Below are positions 1-8,565 of a stretch of 51,719 nt of DNA, piece after piece. How positions within the stretch are numbered: the first letter of the stretch is position 1; each line of letters begins with the position of its first letter. The position numbers and the translations under genes are program-made. Where the stretch lies: the NCBI GenBank assembly GCA_023228705.1, contig JALOAS010000012.1, forward strand, positions 1 to 51,719, given 5' to 3'. The notes below the pieces were generated by a model. The model saw only the letters and a list, made by a program, of their open reading frames with translations. It was not told the origin of the DNA and ran no database searches. The stretch is from Ottowia sp. GTDB lineage: Bacteria > Pseudomonadota > Gammaproteobacteria > Burkholderiales > Burkholderiaceae_C.

Positions 1-176
1 TGCGGCGGCTGATGAAGGTTTGGCGTCAAGCGTTCAGCGTCCAGCGTGTGCCCACCACGCTCAACGCTCAACCTCTTCAAACGCTCAACCTCCCCATCAT
101 GGCGGCGCAGCCGCAGTCATTGATGCCGCGCAGCGGCGCGGTCATCCATCATGGGCGCCAACGCCCACCGCTCAAC
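1..176. repeat. Dispersed intergenic repeat, copy 1 (cut by window edge)
   Basis: The segment matches 21414-21650 closely: a shared opening GCGGCTGATGA, then GGTTTGGCGTCAAGCG, a CGCTCAA tandem, the block CCTCTTCAAACGCTCAA and a GC-rich hairpin. In this copy the heptamer CGCTCAA occurs only twice in tandem (58-71). The hairpin is GCCGC-gca-GCGGC at 125-137. A further single CGCTCAA unit lies at 170-176 and supplies the dctM stop codon on the minus strand. The left end is lost at the window boundary. The family is not one I can name. Confidence 0.8.
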
Positions 177-1878
177 GCCCCGTATCCGCGTCCGGCCCGT
201 ACAGCGATCCGCTGCCGTAGGTGCCGGCGTCGTCCAGCTGCTCCAGCGTCATGGAGCCGGCAGCGTCCATGTCCACGGGCCCGTGCTTGGGCAGGCTGCC
301 CGTGACCAGGCCGGGGAAGGCAATGAGAATGCCGACCATGGTCAACTGCAGCACCAGGAACGGGATCGAGCCCTTGTAGATTTGCATGGTGGTGACCGGC
401 GCCATCTTCTTGTGCGTGACCGGGTCGGTGTATTCTTCTTCGGGCGCGACCGAGCGCAGGTAGAACAGCGCAAAGCCAAACGGCGGGTGCAAAAACGACG
501 TCTGCATGTTGATGGCCAGCAGCACGCCAAACCAGATCAGGTCTATGCCCATGTTCTCGGCAATGGGCGCGATGATGGGCACGACGATGAACGACAGCTC
601 GAAAAAGTCCAGGAAAAATGCGAGCAGGAACACCATCAGCATGACGACGATGAGAAAGCCCACGTGGCCGCCGGGCAGATGCTGCATCAGCGACTCGACC
701 CAGCGCGGCCCGTCGGCGGCCTGGAACACCATGCTGAAGACGGTGGCGCCGATGAGGATGAACATGACGAACGACGACAGCTTGGTCGTGACCGTCAGCG
801 CCTGCTTGAACAGGTCAAAGCTGATGCGCCGGCGCGCCAGCGCCAGGATGAGCGCACCCATGGCGCCCATGGCGCCGCCTTCGGTCGGCGTGGCGACGCC
901 CAGGAAAATGGTCCCCAGCACCAGGAAGATCAGCAGCAGCGGCGGGATGAGCACAAAGGTCACGCGCTCGGCCAGCTGCGAGAGCAGCTTCACGTGCGCG
1001 ACGCGGCTGATGACCGCCACCAGCCAGGCCAGGAACGCGCCGGCGCAGGCGGCAATGACGATTTTCTCGTCGGTGGGCACGGTTTCCACGAGGTGGCCGG
1101 TCCACCAGGTCTGTATCGTCGCCAGATGGCGCGCCGTGAGGATGGACACGGCAAACGAGAGCACGAACAGGATGGTCAGCGAGCGGTAGCCGTGGTGCCC
1201 GTTGGGCTCCTGGAACGTGCGCGCCTCGGCGGGCAGCGCCGGCGTCGACGCTGGCCGGAACAGCGCCAGCAACCCGACCCAGACCGCGTACAGCGCGACC
1301 AGCACGAACGCCGGGACAAACGCGCCGCGGTACATGTCGCCGACGCTGCGGCCGATCTGGTCGGCCAGCACGATGAGCACCAGTGACGGCGGGATGATTT
1401 GCGCCAGCGTGCCGGACGCGGCAATGACGCCGCTGGTGAGGCTGCGGCTGTAACCGTAACGCAGCATGATGGGCATGGAGATCAGGCCCATGGAGATCAC
1501 CGACGCGGAGACGACGCCGGTGGTCGCGGCCAGGAGGGCGCCGACAAAGATCACCGCAAACGCCAGCCCGCCGCGCACCGGGCCAAACACCTGGCCCACG
1601 GTGTCCAGCAGGTCCTCGGCCATGCCGCTGCGCTCAAGGATCAGCCCCATGAAGGTGAAGAACGGCACGGCCAGCAGCGTCTCGTTGGCCATGATGCCGA
1701 TGAGCCGCTCGGGCAGCCAGGCCAGGATGATTGGCGGGAACAGGTCGACGGAAATGCCGAGCACGCCGAAAAACAGCCCGGCGGCGCCCAGGCTGAACGA
1801 GACCGGGAAGCCCAGGATCAGGAAACACACCAGCCCGACAAACATGATGGGGGCGAAGTTTGCGGCGATGAAGCTCAT
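172..1878 (-). CDS. TRAP transporter large permease subunit (DctM family)
   Basis: The protein has 568 residues, is strongly hydrophobic with a dozen or more candidate membrane segments, and has the organisation of the large (12-TM) permease of tripartite ATP-independent periplasmic transporters. It is longer than the usual DctM of about 430 residues and carries a hydrophilic tail of about 60 residues, as in the subgroup often annotated for mannitol/chloroaromatic-type substrates. It would use an ion gradient to import a carboxylate-like substrate delivered by a periplasmic receptor. dctQ lies 24 bases upstream, so the two are one operon. No DctP receptor gene is adjacent; it may lie beyond the left edge. 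The substrate cannot be told from sequence. Confidence 0.9.
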   Translation of the reverse strand: MSFIAANFAPIMFVGLVCFLILGFPVSFSLGAAGLFFGVLGISVDLFPPIILAWLPERLIGIMANETLLAVPFFTFMGLILERSGMAEDLLDTVGQVFGPVRGGLAFAVIFVGALLAATTGVVSASVISMGLISMPIMLRYGYSRSLTSGVIAASGTLAQIIPPSLVLIVLADQIGRSVGDMYRGAFVPAFVLVALYAVWVGLLALFRPASTPALPAEARTFQEPNGHHGYRSLTILFVLSFAVSILTARHLATIQTWWTGHLVETVPTDEKIVIAACAGAFLAWLVAVISRVAHVKLLSQLAERVTFVLIPPLLLIFLVLGTIFLGVATPTEGGAMGAMGALILALARRRISFDLFKQALTVTTKLSSFVMFILIGATVFSMVFQAADGPRWVESLMQHLPGGHVGFLIVVMLMVFLLAFFLDFFELSFIVVPIIAPIAENMGIDLIWFGVLLAINMQTSFLHPPFGFALFYLRSVAPEEEYTDPVTHKKMAPVTTMQIYKGSIPFLVLQLTMVGILIAFPGLVTGSLPKHGPVDMDAAGSMTLEQLDDAGTYGSGSLYGPDADTGR

Positions 1879-1902
1879 GGCAGGCGGGTTCCTTGCGCCA
1901 AT

Positions 1903-2535
1903 TCAGCGCTGCTGCGCATCGGCAGGGCCTGCTGGCGGCAGGCCCGTGCTGCTGCGCAGTGCGTCTATGAGTTCCAGCTCTTCGGATTTCTCGCCGTGGT
2001 GCTTGCCCAGCGGGTCGGTATCCCTGCCGCGCAGCCAGGCGATGCACTTGATGAGCTGCGACCAGCCCTGCAGCATGAGCAGCGTAAAGCCCACCGGGAT
2101 CGCGGCCCAGACCGGCCAGCGGATCAGCCCGCCCGGGTTGTTCGACATTTCGCCGGACTGGAACTTGTCAACGAGCATGGGGATGCCCAGGTAGAGCACG
2201 AGCAGGCACAGCGGGGTGAGAAACAGCGTCAGCCCGACGATCTCTATCCACACGCGCAGCCGCTTGGGCAGGTGCTCGTTGACGACGTCGATGCGCACGT
2301 GCTCATTGGTGAACAGCGTGTACCCGGCCGCGCACAGGAAGGCCCAGGCAAACAGGTACCACTGCACCTCCAGGTAGGCGTTGGAGCTGAAGTTGAACAG
2401 CTTGCGCACGACGGCGTTGGCCGCGCTGATCACGGTTGCGGCAAAGATCAGCCAGATCATGGCCTTGCCCACCCAAGTGTTCAGCGTATCGATGGCGCGA
2501 GACAGTTTGAGCAGGGGCTCCACGGGCGTCTCCAC
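1903..2535 (-). CDS. TRAP transporter small permease subunit (DctQ family)
   Basis: The 210-residue membrane protein has four hydrophobic segments (roughly residues 26-45, 60-78, 98-118 and 142-165) and the charged motif EHVRIDVV typical of DctQ small permeases. It pairs with the downstream large permease to form the TRAP membrane complex. The start used is GTG at 2535. The 123 bases to modC upstream hold no gene and probably contain the operon promoter. A hydrophilic C-terminal extension of about 40 residues is present. Confidence 0.9.
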   Translation of the reverse strand: METPVEPLLKLSRAIDTLNTWVGKAMIWLIFAATVISAANAVVRKLFNFSSNAYLEVQWYLFAWAFLCAAGYTLFTNEHVRIDVVNEHLPKRLRVWIEIVGLTLFLTPLCLLVLYLGIPMLVDKFQSGEMSNNPGGLIRWPVWAAIPVGFTLLMLQGWSQLIKCIAWLRGRDTDPLGKHHGEKSEELELIDALRSSTGLPPAGPADAQQR

Positions 2536-2658
2536 GAGTATGGCGCGCGAGCGGGCCGCAGCCCCGGCGCACCGATTGCATTTTGTGTAAAAGGGTGTCC
2601 ATTGTACGGACCGGGCGCCGCCGGCCCGCGTTGTCGCGCGTTCGCCTGCCGGCGCCGC

Positions 2659-3798
2659 TCAGTCCAGGATCGCGACGCTCTTGATCTGGGCGTAGAGCGC
2701 CTGCCCGGCCGTGATCTGCAGCGCCCGCGCCGACCTGCGCGTCACGCGCGCGAGCAGTCGCTGTCCGCCCGCGTCCACGGCCACCAGCAACTGGGCCGGG
2801 CCGTCGTCCACGGTGTCGCGCACGGTCACCGGCAGGATGTTCAGGATGCTGGTATCGCTGGCCCGGGTCAGCGCCAGGCTGACGTCGCGCGCCAGGATGC
2901 GCAGGCGCAGCGGGGCGCCCTCGGCATGACGGTACCGGCTTGCGTGCGGCACGCAGCTCAGCTGGCCGCCGGCAAAGGCAATGGTCATGAGCCCATCGCT
3001 GGCGTCCAGCTGCGTGACCTGCCCCTCAAGGATCGCACCGGCATTGTCGCCATGGTGCTGGGCAATGCCCAGGTCGCTGAGCAGCGCGCTGGCCGCACCC
3101 TGGCCGCGTACTGCGCCATCGTGCAGCAGCAGCAGGTGGTCGGCCAGCCGCGCGACTTCGTCAAGCGCATGCGTGACGTAGAGGACGGGGATGTCCAGCT
3201 CGCGCGTGAGGCGCTCGAACCAGGGCAGCAGCTCGGCCTTGCGCGCCGCGTCCAGCGACGCCAGCGGCTCGTCCATGAGCAGCACGCGCGGGCTGGTGGC
3301 CAGTGCCCGCGCAATGGCCACGCGCTGGCGCTCGCCGCCAGACAGCTGGCGCGGGCTGCGCGCCAGCAGGTGGCCTATGCCCAGCAGCGCTATGGCTTGC
3401 GCCAGCGCGATGCGGTGCTGTCGTGCCGGCACGCGCTTGCGGCCAAAGTCCAGGTTGGCCTGCACCGACAGGTGCTCGAACAACGCGGCGTCCTGGAAGA
3501 CCATGCCCAGTTCGCGCCGGTGCGTCGGGCGCCAGATCCCCTGCGCATCGTCCTGCCAGACATCGTTGCCAACGGCCACGTGCCCGGGGGCAGGCCGCTC
3601 GAGCCCGGCAACGGCACGCAGCAGCGTGGTCTTGCCGCAGCCCGAGGGCCCAAAAACCGCCGTCACGCCGCGCGCCGGCAGCCGCACCGATACGTCCAGC
3701 ACAAACGCGCCATGATCGACGCGCGCCTGCACGTGGATCGTGTTGTGGCTGGCGATTCCGGGGCCGGGCCCGGTCTGCACGGCTTGTGGGCTTTTCAT
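2659..3798 (-). CDS. modC: Molybdate ABC transporter ATP-binding protein
   Basis: The protein is 379 residues. Walker A GPSGCGKT lies at 50-57, a Q-loop Gln at 102, signature LSGGE at 152-156, Walker B VLLMDEP at 172-178 and the switch His at 210. The C-terminal third (about 300-372) looks like the molybdopterin-binding Mop/TOBE fold that marks ModC among ABC ATPases. It energises molybdate import together with ModB and ModA encoded upstream on the same strand. It is separated from modB by 183 bases that carry a copy of the dispersed repeat, which is unusual because modB and modC are normally adjacent or overlapping. Confidence 0.95.
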   Translation of the reverse strand: MKSPQAVQTGPGPGIASHNTIHVQARVDHGAFVLDVSVRLPARGVTAVFGPSGCGKTTLLRAVAGLERPAPGHVAVGNDVWQDDAQGIWRPTHRRELGMVFQDAALFEHLSVQANLDFGRKRVPARQHRIALAQAIALLGIGHLLARSPRQLSGGERQRVAIARALATSPRVLLMDEPLASLDAARKAELLPWFERLTRELDIPVLYVTHALDEVARLADHLLLLHDGAVRGQGAASALLSDLGIAQHHGDNAGAILEGQVTQLDASDGLMTIAFAGGQLSCVPHASRYRHAEGAPLRLRILARDVSLALTRASDTSILNILPVTVRDTVDDGPAQLLVAVDAGGQRLLARVTRRSARALQITAGQALYAQIKSVAILD

Positions 3799-3835
3799 TT
3801 GCGCGCCTGATTGGCAAGTATGGTCAGCTCACCGG

Positions 3836-3960
3836 ATCACCGATGATCTCGGCCCATGAAGGTTTGGCGTCAGGCGTTGAGCGTGGCGGGCATACGCTGG
3901 ACGCTGGACGCAGTTCGCTCAACCTCATCAAGGCGTCAGCGAGGTCATCCGTCATGTGCC
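3836..3960. repeat. Dispersed intergenic repeat, copy 2, between modB and modC
   Basis: It shares GATGATCTCGGCCC with the upstream flank of copy 3, the core GGTTTGGCGTC with both other copies, CGCTCAACCTC, and the 3' block GCGTCAGCGAGGTCATCCG with copy 3. Instead of the CGCTCAA tandem it has two CGCTGGA heptamers (3895-3908), a single CGCTCAA at about 3916, and an inverted TTGAGCG near 3877. It is the most degenerate of the three copies. It fills most of the modB-modC gap, so it would be transcribed within the mod operon. Confidence 0.7.
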
Positions 3961-3981
3961 TGATCTTGCTGGGCATCGTTT

Positions 3982-4674
3982 CTAATCAGCCTTGCGCTTG
4001 CTCCGCGCCTGGACGAAGTGCAGTGCCAGCAGCACGGCAAAGGCAAAGGCCAGCATGCCGGCAGACAGCCAGTGCGCCTGCGTGTACTCCAGCGCCTCCA
4101 CGCTGTCAAAGACCTGCACCGAGATGGTGCGGGTTTGCCGCGGGATGTTGCCGCCTATCATGAGCACCACGCCAAATTCGCCCAGCGTGTGCGCAAACCC
4201 CAGTACGCTGCCGGTCAGGTAGCCCTGGCGCGCCATGGGCAGCGCCACGTGCCAGAAGGCGTCCAGCGGGCCGGCCCGCAGCGTCGCGGCAGCCTCCAGC
4301 GGGCGCTCGCCCAGCGATTCAAACGCGTCGATGATCGGCTGCGCCACGAACGGCAGCGAGTAGATCACCGATCCGATGAGCAGGCCCGTGAACGTGAACG
4401 CCAGCGTGCCCCAGCCCAGCGCCTGCGTCAGCCGTCCCAGCGGGCCGCTGCTGCCCATGGCCACGAGCAGGTAGAAGCCCAGCACCGTGGGCGGCAGGAC
4501 CAGCGGCAGCGTAATCAGCGAGCGCGCCGGAACCGCCAGCCAGCGATGCAGCCGCGCGCGGCCGCGCGCGATCCACCACGCCAGCGGCGTGACCAGCACG
4601 ACCAGGATGGCCGTGGTCAGCGCTGCCAGTTGCAGCGTCAGGCGCACCGCGGCCCAGCCGGAGGCGTCAAGCAT
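3982..4674 (-). CDS. modB: Molybdate ABC transporter permease
   Basis: This 230-residue inner-membrane protein has about five hydrophobic segments and the EAA cytoplasmic loop near residues 127-146 (EAAATLRAGPLDAF, then ALPMARQG) that contacts the ATPase. Length fits the ModB family. It forms the transmembrane channel for molybdate with ModC. modA lies 60 bases upstream on the same strand, and modC follows after a repeat-containing gap. The C-terminus is Lys/Arg-rich. Confidence 0.95.
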   Translation of the reverse strand: MLDASGWAAVRLTLQLAALTTAILVVLVTPLAWWIARGRARLHRWLAVPARSLITLPLVLPPTVLGFYLLVAMGSSGPLGRLTQALGWGTLAFTFTGLLIGSVIYSLPFVAQPIIDAFESLGERPLEAAATLRAGPLDAFWHVALPMARQGYLTGSVLGFAHTLGEFGVVLMIGGNIPRQTRTISVQVFDSVEALEYTQAHWLSAGMLAFAFAVLLALHFVQARSKRKAD

Positions 4675-4734
4675 GGTGCCGGTGTCTCCGGTTGCCGCTT
4701 CGATTCGCGGCGTGGGGCGTTGCCATCGTCGCCA

Positions 4735-5511
4735 TCAATCGGGCGTGGCGTAGCCGTAGCGGTTGCTCAGCAGCGCGCGCGTTTCCGCGCTTTGCAGCAG
4801 TTCAACCCAGGCCCGGGCGGCCGGGTTGTCTGCGGCGCGCTTGAGAATGACCGCATCCTGCACGATGGGTGCGTGCGCTTCGGCAGGGACCCGCCACATG
4901 GATCCGCCGCGCAGCTTGCCATCGACCAGCACCTGCGACAGCGCGACAAAGCCGATGTCGGCGTTGCCCGTGGCCACGAAGTTCAGCGTCTGGCCTATGC
5001 TGGCGCCGGTCACCAGCCTGGGCTCCAGCTGCTTGGCAAGGCCGAGCCACTTCATGGTCTGCACGGCTGCGGCTCCGTACGGCGCGAGCTTGGGGTTGGC
5101 GATGGCCAGCTTGTTGAAGTCACCCCGCTCCAGCACCTGGCCCGCCTCGTCCACCTTGCCTTCCTTTGCCGACCACAGCACGAGCTGGCCCATGGCGTAG
5201 GTGAAGCGCGAGCCGGGGACGATTCGGTCTTCCTGCTCCAGCAGCCGCGGCCGCTCGCTGTCGGCTGCCAGGAAGACATCAAATGGCGCGCCTTCGGTGA
5301 TTTGCGTGTAAAAAGCACCCGTGGCGCCAAAGGAGAGCAGCGCCTCGTGGCCCGTCGTCTCTTTCAGCTGCGCCGCCAGTGCCTTGGCCGGCTCGGTGAA
5401 ATTGGCCGCCACGGCGACGCTGACGGACTCGGCATGCGCGCTGGCCAGACCCAGCAGGCTGGCTGCCACGGCAGCGCCCAGGCCTTGCAGCAGTCGATGG
5501 AAATGGGTCAT
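4735..5511 (-). CDS. modA: Molybdate ABC transporter periplasmic binding protein
   Basis: The chosen ATG at 5511 gives 258 residues with a classic signal peptide (MTHFHRLLQGLGAAV, cleavage probably after AHA near residue 28). It is preceded by AAAGGAAAG at suitable spacing. An upstream in-frame start at 5541 would add 10 residues but overlap the operator. The mature start SVSVAVAANFTEPAKAL and the later SFGATGAFYTQI and GAPFDVFLAAD match ModA oxyanion-site regions. It captures molybdate in the periplasm for ModBC. It is the first gene of modABC and diverges from modE. Confidence 0.95.
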   Translation of the reverse strand: MTHFHRLLQGLGAAVAASLLGLASAHAESVSVAVAANFTEPAKALAAQLKETTGHEALLSFGATGAFYTQITEGAPFDVFLAADSERPRLLEQEDRIVPGSRFTYAMGQLVLWSAKEGKVDEAGQVLERGDFNKLAIANPKLAPYGAAAVQTMKWLGLAKQLEPRLVTGASIGQTLNFVATGNADIGFVALSQVLVDGKLRGGSMWRVPAEAHAPIVQDAVILKRAADNPAARAWVELLQSAETRALLSNRYGYATPD

Positions 5512-5542
5512 GCATCTTTCCTTTTTCGCCCGGGAACTCAAG

Positions 5543-5565
5543 CGCTATGCAATTATAGAATAGCG
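5543..5565. promoter_or_regulatory. Probable ModE operator in the modA-modE intergenic region
   Basis: A 23-bp inverted repeat, CGCTAT-N11-ATAGCG, lies between the divergent modABC and modE genes. Length, half-site character (CGNTAT) and position match known ModE operators. Molybdate-bound ModE would be expected to repress modABC here and perhaps its own gene. A near-identical 23-bp palindrome occurs at 6477-6499. Confidence 0.7.
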
Positions 5566-5657
5566 AAGCATTTCCCCGGGTATTGCGGCGGGACAGAGGC
5601 GTGGGGCCTGCGGGATCGTCGTGACCTGGCTGCGCCGGGGTGCCGCACAATAGAGTC

Positions 5658-6407
5658 ATGAGCCAACGCCCCGTGTCCGCGCATGCGCTGGGTTATTCCC
5701 GGGCGGACAAACGACTGGAGATCCTGCGCCGCGTGGGCGAGGAGGGCTCGATTTCCCAGGCGGCCCGCAGCGCCGGCGTCAGCTACAAGGCGGCGTGGCA
5801 GGCAATCCATACGCTCACCAACCTGGCGGGCGAGCCGCTGGTGGACAGCAGCGTGGGCGGCGCGGGCGGCGGCGGTGCGCGCCTGACGCCGGCCGGCGAG
5901 CGGCTGCTGCAGGCGGCCAGGCAATTGGCGCGGGCGCGCGAGCAGGTGTTTGCCCGCATGGACGGCAGCAGCAGCCCGGCGCTGGCGCATCCGCGCACCA
6001 GCATGCGCAACGCGCTGCGCGCGCGCGTGCTGCGCCTGGAGAGCGCAGGTGCGCGCGACCCCATGGTGCGGGTGGTCCTCACCCTGCCCGGAGGCGCTGC
6101 GCTGGCCGCGCTCATCACCCGCGAGAGCGCCGAGCTGCTGGACCTGAGCGCGGGCCTGGAACTGCTGGCGCTGTGCAAGGCCACGGCGGTGCGCATAGAT
6201 GCTGCCGCCGCAACCGCAATCGGGACCAACCGGGTCGCCGGAAGTGTGCTGCGGGTCGCCCGCGGGCATGCGCGCGATGAAGTCATGCTGACGCTGGACG
6301 ACGGACAGCAGCTGGTGGGTTTTGCCGCCACGCCCAACCGCTTGCGCCGTGGCCTGCGCGCCCAGGCGCTGGTCGATGAAAAGGCGGTGGTGCTGGGCGT
6401 GGGTTGA
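5658..6407 (+). CDS. modE: Molybdate-responsive transcriptional regulator
   Basis: From ATG 5658 the protein has 249 residues. An N-terminal winged helix-turn-helix of LysR-like type spans about 20-100 (GSISQAARSAGVSYKAAWQ). Two Mop/TOBE molybdate-binding repeats follow at about 116-180 and 185-249. This is the full-length ModE architecture. A GTG 18 bases upstream is an alternative start. It is divergent from modABC across a palindromic operator. When loaded with molybdate it should repress the importer genes. Confidence 0.93.
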   Translation: MSQRPVSAHALGYSRADKRLEILRRVGEEGSISQAARSAGVSYKAAWQAIHTLTNLAGEPLVDSSVGGAGGGGARLTPAGERLLQAARQLARAREQVFARMDGSSSPALAHPRTSMRNALRARVLRLESAGARDPMVRVVLTLPGGAALAALITRESAELLDLSAGLELLALCKATAVRIDAAAATAIGTNRVAGSVLRVARGHARDEVMLTLDDGQQLVGFAATPNRLRRGLRAQALVDEKAVVLGVG

Positions 6408-6475
6408 GCCACCCGGCCGTTTCTGCAGCGGGAACGTTGCCCCGTGTCCGGGCGCGTTGCGACAAGGTCAGCCGT

Positions 6476-6500
6476 GCGCTATTCTCATAACGAATAGCGC
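6476..6500. promoter_or_regulatory. Second ModE-type palindrome upstream of the trans-sulfuration-type gene
   Basis: A perfect 9-bp inverted repeat, GCGCTATTC-TCATAAC-GAATAGCGC, lies 69 bases after modE and 165 bases before the next gene. Its 23-bp core (6477-6499) has the same length as the modA operator and matches it at 17 of 23 positions, including CGCTAT and GAATAGCG. That makes it a candidate ModE site. Whether it controls the downstream gene is inference. Confidence 0.55.
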
Positions 6501-6664
6501 GCACGACGGCCGGCACAACCCGGAAAAAGCCGCTTGCACCGGGAACGCCTGCGCGGCGGTATCATGAAGCCCTCTCGCCTGGCCTGCCGGCGCGCCCCCG
6601 ATCCGCACCCGCGGAGGATGGGGCGTGCACCGGGCCGTTTTTGCCGCCAAGTGCAAGAGCTTTC

Positions 6665-7960
6665 ATGAAACGCAAGACCGCCAAGAAGAAGCCGCTGGAT
6701 CCGTCCAGCCTGCACCCTGAAACACGCATGATGTCGCATGGCTTTGATCCGTTCCTGTCCGAGGGATCGGTCAAGCCGCCGGTGTTCCTGACGTCCACCT
6801 TTGCCTTTCGCAGCGCCGAAGACGGCGCGCGCTTCTTTGATGTGGTGGCGGGCCGCACGACGCTGCCCCAGGGCCAGTCGGCCGGGCTGGTGTACAGCCG
6901 GTTCAACAACCCCAACCTGGAAATCGCCGAAGGCCGGCTGGCCGTGCTCGACGGCTCCGAGGCGGCGCTGGTCACGTCCAGCGGCATGTCGGCGATCAGC
7001 GCCGTGATGCTGACTTTCCTGCGTCCGGGCGACCAGATCGTCTACTCGACGCCGTTGTACGGTGGCACGCAGACGCTGATCTCGGACCGGCTGGCCGACT
7101 GGGGCATCGGCGCGCACGCCATCGCAGACGCGCTGTCTGCCGATGCCATGGCCACCGCGCTGCAGGAGGCGGTCGCGCGCGGGCCGGTGCGGCTGGTCTG
7201 CGTGGAAACACCGGGCAACCCCACCAATGCACTGGTTGACCTCACTGCGCTCAAGGAGCAGCTGGACGTGTTTGAAGCCGAGCATGACTACCGTCCGGTG
7301 TCGCTGTGCGACAACACCATGCTGGGCCCCATCTTCCAGCAGCCGGCGGCGCTGGGGGTGGACCTGGCTGTTTATTCGCTGACCAAGTACGTGGGCGGCC
7401 ACAGCGACCTGGTCGCCGGTGGCGTCACCGGGCGGCGCGAGCACATCGACCGCGTGCGCGCCACCCGCGGCGCCTTTGGCCTGCAACTGGACCCGCATTC
7501 GGCCTGGCTGCTCACGCGCTCCATGGAGACGGTGACGCTGCGCATGCGGCAGGCAACGGCGACGGCCGGTTCGGTGGCGCGCTGGCTGCAGGCCAATCCG
7601 TACCAGAAGGTGCAGCTGCACCACCCCGAACTGAACGACGACGCACGCTATCAGGCCGTCTATGGCCACCAGTGCACCGGCGCCGGCTCCACGTTCTCTT
7701 TTGTGCTGGATGGCGGGCGCGACGACGCGTTTGCCCTGATCAACAACCTGCGCCTGTTCAAGCCGGCGGTCAGCCTGGGTGGCACCGAATCGCTGATCTG
7801 CCATCCGGCATCGACCACGCATTCGGGCGTGCCCGAAGCCGAGCGCCTGGCCGACGGGGTGACCGAAGGGTTGATCCGCGTGTCCATAGGGCTGGAGCAC
7901 GCCGGCGATCTCATTGCCGACCTGGACCAGGCATTTGCCGCGCTGGGCCAGCCAGCCTGA
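6665..7960 (+). CDS. Cystathionine gamma-synthase family PLP enzyme
   Basis: From ATG 6665 the protein has 431 residues and belongs to the Cys/Met metabolism PLP-dependent enzymes. YSRFNNP (78-84) is the family phosphate-contact region. ETPGNPTN (181-188) and the Asp in LCDNTML (216) surround the cofactor. The Schiff-base lysine is K241 in SLTKYVGGHSD. C-terminal SLGGTESLICHPAS is also family-typical. It could be a cystathionine synthase or lyase, a methionine gamma-lyase, or an O-acyl-homoserine sulfhydrylase; sequence alone does not decide. The Lys-rich start (MKRKTAKKK) is unusual. A ModE-like palindrome lies in its 5' region. Confidence 0.88.
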   Translation: MKRKTAKKKPLDPSSLHPETRMMSHGFDPFLSEGSVKPPVFLTSTFAFRSAEDGARFFDVVAGRTTLPQGQSAGLVYSRFNNPNLEIAEGRLAVLDGSEAALVTSSGMSAISAVMLTFLRPGDQIVYSTPLYGGTQTLISDRLADWGIGAHAIADALSADAMATALQEAVARGPVRLVCVETPGNPTNALVDLTALKEQLDVFEAEHDYRPVSLCDNTMLGPIFQQPAALGVDLAVYSLTKYVGGHSDLVAGGVTGRREHIDRVRATRGAFGLQLDPHSAWLLTRSMETVTLRMRQATATAGSVARWLQANPYQKVQLHHPELNDDARYQAVYGHQCTGAGSTFSFVLDGGRDDAFALINNLRLFKPAVSLGGTESLICHPASTTHSGVPEAERLADGVTEGLIRVSIGLEHAGDLIADLDQAFAALGQPA

Positions 7961-8127
7961 CGGCAGGTCTCCAGACGGGACAACGCGCCACAATGCGCTG
8001 CCGCCGCACGGCACAGCCTGCACGCGGCACGGTTGCCCGGAGGCCGGCCAGCGCCCCGGCAGCCGCTTGGTGGGCAGGGTGCGTGACCGGCAGCGGGAGC
8101 CTCTGGCACGAAACGCCAAACGCTTTG

Positions 8128-8499
8128 CTACGCCAGCGCCCATTGCGTGGCCCTGATTCCGGCATACGTCATGGCCAGCGAACCGCCCAGATTCGCGGCA
8201 ACCGTTGCGGCCGCCGGCAGCCAGCGGCCCAGCATCAGCATCTCGACCACTTCCACGCTGAAGCTGGAAAACGTAGTCAGCGCGCCGAGGAACCCGGTCA
8301 CCAGCAGCAGGCGCAAGAACGGGCTGATGTGCGGATTTTGCTGCACGGCCGCAACGACCACGCCGACCATCAGTCCACCCAGCAGGTTGGCTGCCAGCGT
8401 GCCCCAGGGCAGCCAGCCGCGGTTGAGCCACAGCCCCAGTTGCCAGCGGCCCAGGGCGCCCGCGCAGGCGCCCACGCAAATAGCCAGGACTTGCGACAC
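8128..8499 (-). CDS. crcB: Fluoride ion channel (Fluc/CrcB)
   Basis: This 123-residue protein has four hydrophobic segments and the hallmark GFLGALTTFSSFS (Fluc phenylalanine-box region) near the middle. The N-terminal GACAGALGRW and the asparagine in AANLLGG are also family features. Fluc proteins work as dual-topology dimers that expel fluoride passively. I looked in the 66 bases upstream for a fluoride riboswitch and saw none. It lies downstream of mltD on the same strand but probably has an independent role. Confidence 0.93.
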   Translation of the reverse strand: MSQVLAICVGACAGALGRWQLGLWLNRGWLPWGTLAANLLGGLMVGVVVAAVQQNPHISPFLRLLLVTGFLGALTTFSSFSVEVVEMLMLGRWLPAAATVAANLGGSLAMTYAGIRATQWALA

Positions 8500-8565
8500 G
8501 GCCGCGATCAGCGTTGCAGCGCAATGGGCGCTTGCGTACGGCAGGCTGCCACGGGAGTGGAGGCG

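Noticed and set aside
1399..3810. 803-codon open frame on the plus strand opposite dctM, dctQ and modC
   Set aside because: It is antisense to three well-supported genes, is Arg/Gln/His-rich and has no domain pattern; long antisense frames are expected in high-GC DNA.
8500..8565. Fluoride riboswitch before crcB
   Set aside because: The conserved crcB-motif sequences are not visible in the short upstream gap.
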